DNA of 32,541 bases, taken from assembly GCA_013003215.1 (NCBI GenBank), contig JABDKD010000016.1:1-32541 (forward strand), read 5' to 3'. The notes beneath the pieces were generated by a model. It had not been told where the DNA came from. It made no database searches and saw only the letters and a program-made list of their open reading frames with translations. The DNA is from Pyrinomonadaceae bacterium. Its GTDB lineage: Bacteria > Acidobacteriota > Blastocatellia > Pyrinomonadales > Pyrinomonadaceae. The translations under genes and the position numbers were made by a program. Shown here piece after piece: positions 31,145 to 32,541 of this stretch (position 1 is the first letter of the stretch; each line of letters begins with the position of its first letter).

Positions 31145-31870
31145 TTAGAACGGGTTGATCAGATCGAAAAACCGGAATAACCAGCCCGGTGCATTATCTT
31201 TAGAAGCAACTCCCTTGCCATTGAACTCAACCCTGAGATCACCAATGAGTAGGGTCTGGATAGCATTGTCTGCGGAAATGTCCTTTTTCCGGATGATTCC
31301 GGTGACCGCAAGGAGTTCCGTTTCCTTGTTGATCTTTACCTGCTTCATCGCTTGAATTCTCAAGTCACCGTTCGGAAGGACCTCGACCACACGGGCGGTA
31401 ATCCGCGCGGTTACATTTGAGTTGCGTTTTGTAGAGCCGGAACCGGAGAACTCACGGTTTCCCAGGCCGGTGATCACCGAGCTCACGTCTGCCGCGCCGG
31501 GAAAAGGCAGGACTCCGGCGAGTGTCGAAAGGCCCCCTGCCGTTCCGCTTTCGCGGTTTCTGTCTGCTCCTGAAGAGACGGTGGCGGTGCTGGTTTCGAC
31601 GACATCTACAAAAACCAGGTCGCCGACGGACCGAGCCTTGAAGTCAACCAAAAGATTCGTGTTCGGGGCGTTGTCGGAATAGAGCGATCCGTTCTCAGTC
31701 GACGGCTGGCCGATATAGTTTTGTGACTTGATCGGCGGCATGTTTTCCATCTCGACCACTTTTAGTTTTGGGGCCGAGTTTTTCTTCTTCTTTCTCTTGT
31801 TCTTTTGGCCAAACGCGAATCCGGCCGAAAGCGCGAGCACGATGAGTGCGATAAATGATTTCTTATACAT
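31145..31870 (-). CDS. flgH: FlgH, L-ring protein (no lipobox cysteine)
   Basis: FlgH forms the L ring in the outer membrane. From the ATG at 31870 (MYKKSFIALIVLALSAGFAF) it is 241 residues, the normal length, with the FlgH core GSLYSDNAPNTNLLVDFKAR and SVGDLVFVDVVE, the GLGNREFSGSGSTKR motif and the closing FRFFDLINPF. The signal peptide ends AFG-Q and there is no cysteine anywhere in the protein, while FlgH of model bacteria is a lipoprotein with cysteine at +1. A Lys-rich stretch (about 23-30) follows. A longer frame to 31963 overlaps flgA and is rejected. Confidence 0.95.
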   Translation of the reverse strand: MYKKSFIALIVLALSAGFAFGQKNKRKKKKNSAPKLKVVEMENMPPIKSQNYIGQPSTENGSLYSDNAPNTNLLVDFKARSVGDLVFVDVVETSTATVSSGADRNRESGTAGGLSTLAGVLPFPGAADVSSVITGLGNREFSGSGSTKRNSNVTARITARVVEVLPNGDLRIQAMKQVKINKETELLAVTGIIRKKDISADNAIQTLLIGDLRVEFNGKGVASKDNAPGWLFRFFDLINPF

Positions 31871-31874
31871 AACG

Positions 31875-32541
31875 TTAGAAAAAGATCTCAACGACGCCTT
31901 CGCCGCGGATCTTTGCTTGTACAGTCTTTTTTGACTGAAGGTTTTTAACTGATATACGGTCACCTATCCTGCCCGATGCAAGAGCTTCACCCGATACGAC
32001 GAGCCGCATTCTGCCGGAAGTTCCGATAATCCGAACCCGGTCGCCGTTCTTGACCACGATGTCGGCAATAAAAGAGGATTTTGTTACCGCGTCACCCGAT
32101 CTGATCTCTTTTGAGGACTTAAGACCGATAGCCTGGGCCCGGGTGAACAGGTACTCCGTCGAGGGTTTCCTCAGCCGTTTTCTAACCGGAATGAGCTCCT
32201 GGGGCCTGATCTTGGTGTTTGCCGGTAAGTCGGAGGTTGCTGTAAGCACTTCCGCGTAAGCTTCAATTTCGACGGCCGCCGAGAACCTGGTTGAGATCCG
32301 GGAATCGACCCGGACCGTGATTACGAGCGAAAACGGCTCAAAGAGGTTTCGCACCTTTTCCAGGCCTGTTTCTATTTCGACTGTTCCGAATGGGACTTCG
32401 GCAATGTCCGGTAAATCCAGCCGTGTGATCCTTACTTCTATCGGATTGTTTTTGAATGCCGTTGCCAAAGTATCCTCAACACGTTCTCGAATCAGTTCTT
32501 TAGGAACCTGCTGCCCTTCGCGTCTGACATAGGCGACCCTC
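31875..32541 (-). CDS. flgA: FlgA, P-ring assembly chaperone (5' end cut by window edge)
   Basis: FlgA is a periplasmic chaperone for FlgI. The frame is open from the stop at 31875 to the right edge, giving about 222 codons; the reading upstream of 32468 (REGQQVPKELIRERVEDTLA) is a typical FlgA N-terminal helix, so a TTG at 32468 is not the real start. The C-terminal SAF-type domain has TATSDLPANTKIRPQELIPV, KSSKEIRSGDAVTKSSFIAD and VKNGDRVRIIG. The signal peptide must lie outside the window. The gap to flgH is 4 bp. Confidence 0.94.
   Translation of the reverse strand, partial: RVAYVRREGQQVPKELIRERVEDTLATAFKNNPIEVRITRLDLPDIAEVPFGTVEIETGLEKVRNLFEPFSLVITVRVDSRISTRFSAAVEIEAYAEVLTATSDLPANTKIRPQELIPVRKRLRKPSTEYLFTRAQAIGLKSSKEIRSGDAVTKSSFIADIVVKNGDRVRIIGTSGRMRLVVSGEALASGRIGDRISVKNLQSKKTVQAKIRGEGVVEIFF

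Overview
The window is almost wholly a flagellar biogenesis locus. I identified 34 protein-coding genes; all but one lie on the minus strand. Read in the direction of transcription (right to left) the order is flgA (cut by the right edge)-flgH-flgI-flgJ, flgM-flgN-flgK-flgL-fliW-csrA, a second motA-like/motB-like pair, fliC-flaG-fliD, fliS-fliT-like. Next comes one plus-strand NtrC-family response regulator. The order then continues flgB-flgC-fliE-fliF-fliG-fliH-fliI-fliJ-fliK-flgD-flgE, motA-motB, fliL-fliN-fliO-fliP-fliQ-fliR-flhB (cut by the left edge). No tRNA, rRNA, transposase or CRISPR array was seen.

The organism is a diderm bacterium, because it has FlgH/FlgI outer rings. The moderate G+C, the NtrC/sigma-54 plus sigma-28 control, FliW/CsrA, and intergenic gaps full of short degenerate tandem repeats recall Acidobacteriota (Blastocatellia/Pyrinomonadales type). 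That placement is inference, not something the sequence proves.

Transcription can be read unusually well. Two near-consensus sigma-54 (-24/-12) sites precede flgB and fliL, so the export gate, rod, C-ring and hook genes are probably switched on by sigma-54 and an activator such as the response regulator encoded divergently from flgB. Four near-identical sigma-28 (FliA) sites, TAAA-N15/16-GCCGATAA, precede motA, fliS, fliC and flgM, giving a late class (stators, flagellin, chaperones, anti-sigma factor) released when FlgM is exported. Post-transcriptional control is also visible: fliW and csrA are neighbours, and the fliC leader has two small hairpins with ACGGA loops, one covering the Shine-Dalgarno, as in the FliW-CsrA-flagellin circuit of Bacillus. 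The motA leader carries an intrinsic-terminator-like hairpin between its sigma-28 promoter and the start codon.

Oddities: FlgH has no cysteine and so no lipid anchor; FlgJ is a rod-cap/M23 peptidase fusion; FlgD is reduced to 96 residues; FliN is a bare SpoA domain and fliM is missing between fliL and fliN; FliO has a long lysine/serine-rich periplasmic segment; two stator systems share the locus. At least six arrays of degenerate 7-bp repeats, each with a different unit, and a 13-copy 9-bp array sit in the gaps, and a 404-bp element bounded by 30-bp inverted repeats (27/30) lies in the flgB/regulator divergent gap. Not in this window: fliM, flhA, flgF, flgG, fliA and rpoN.
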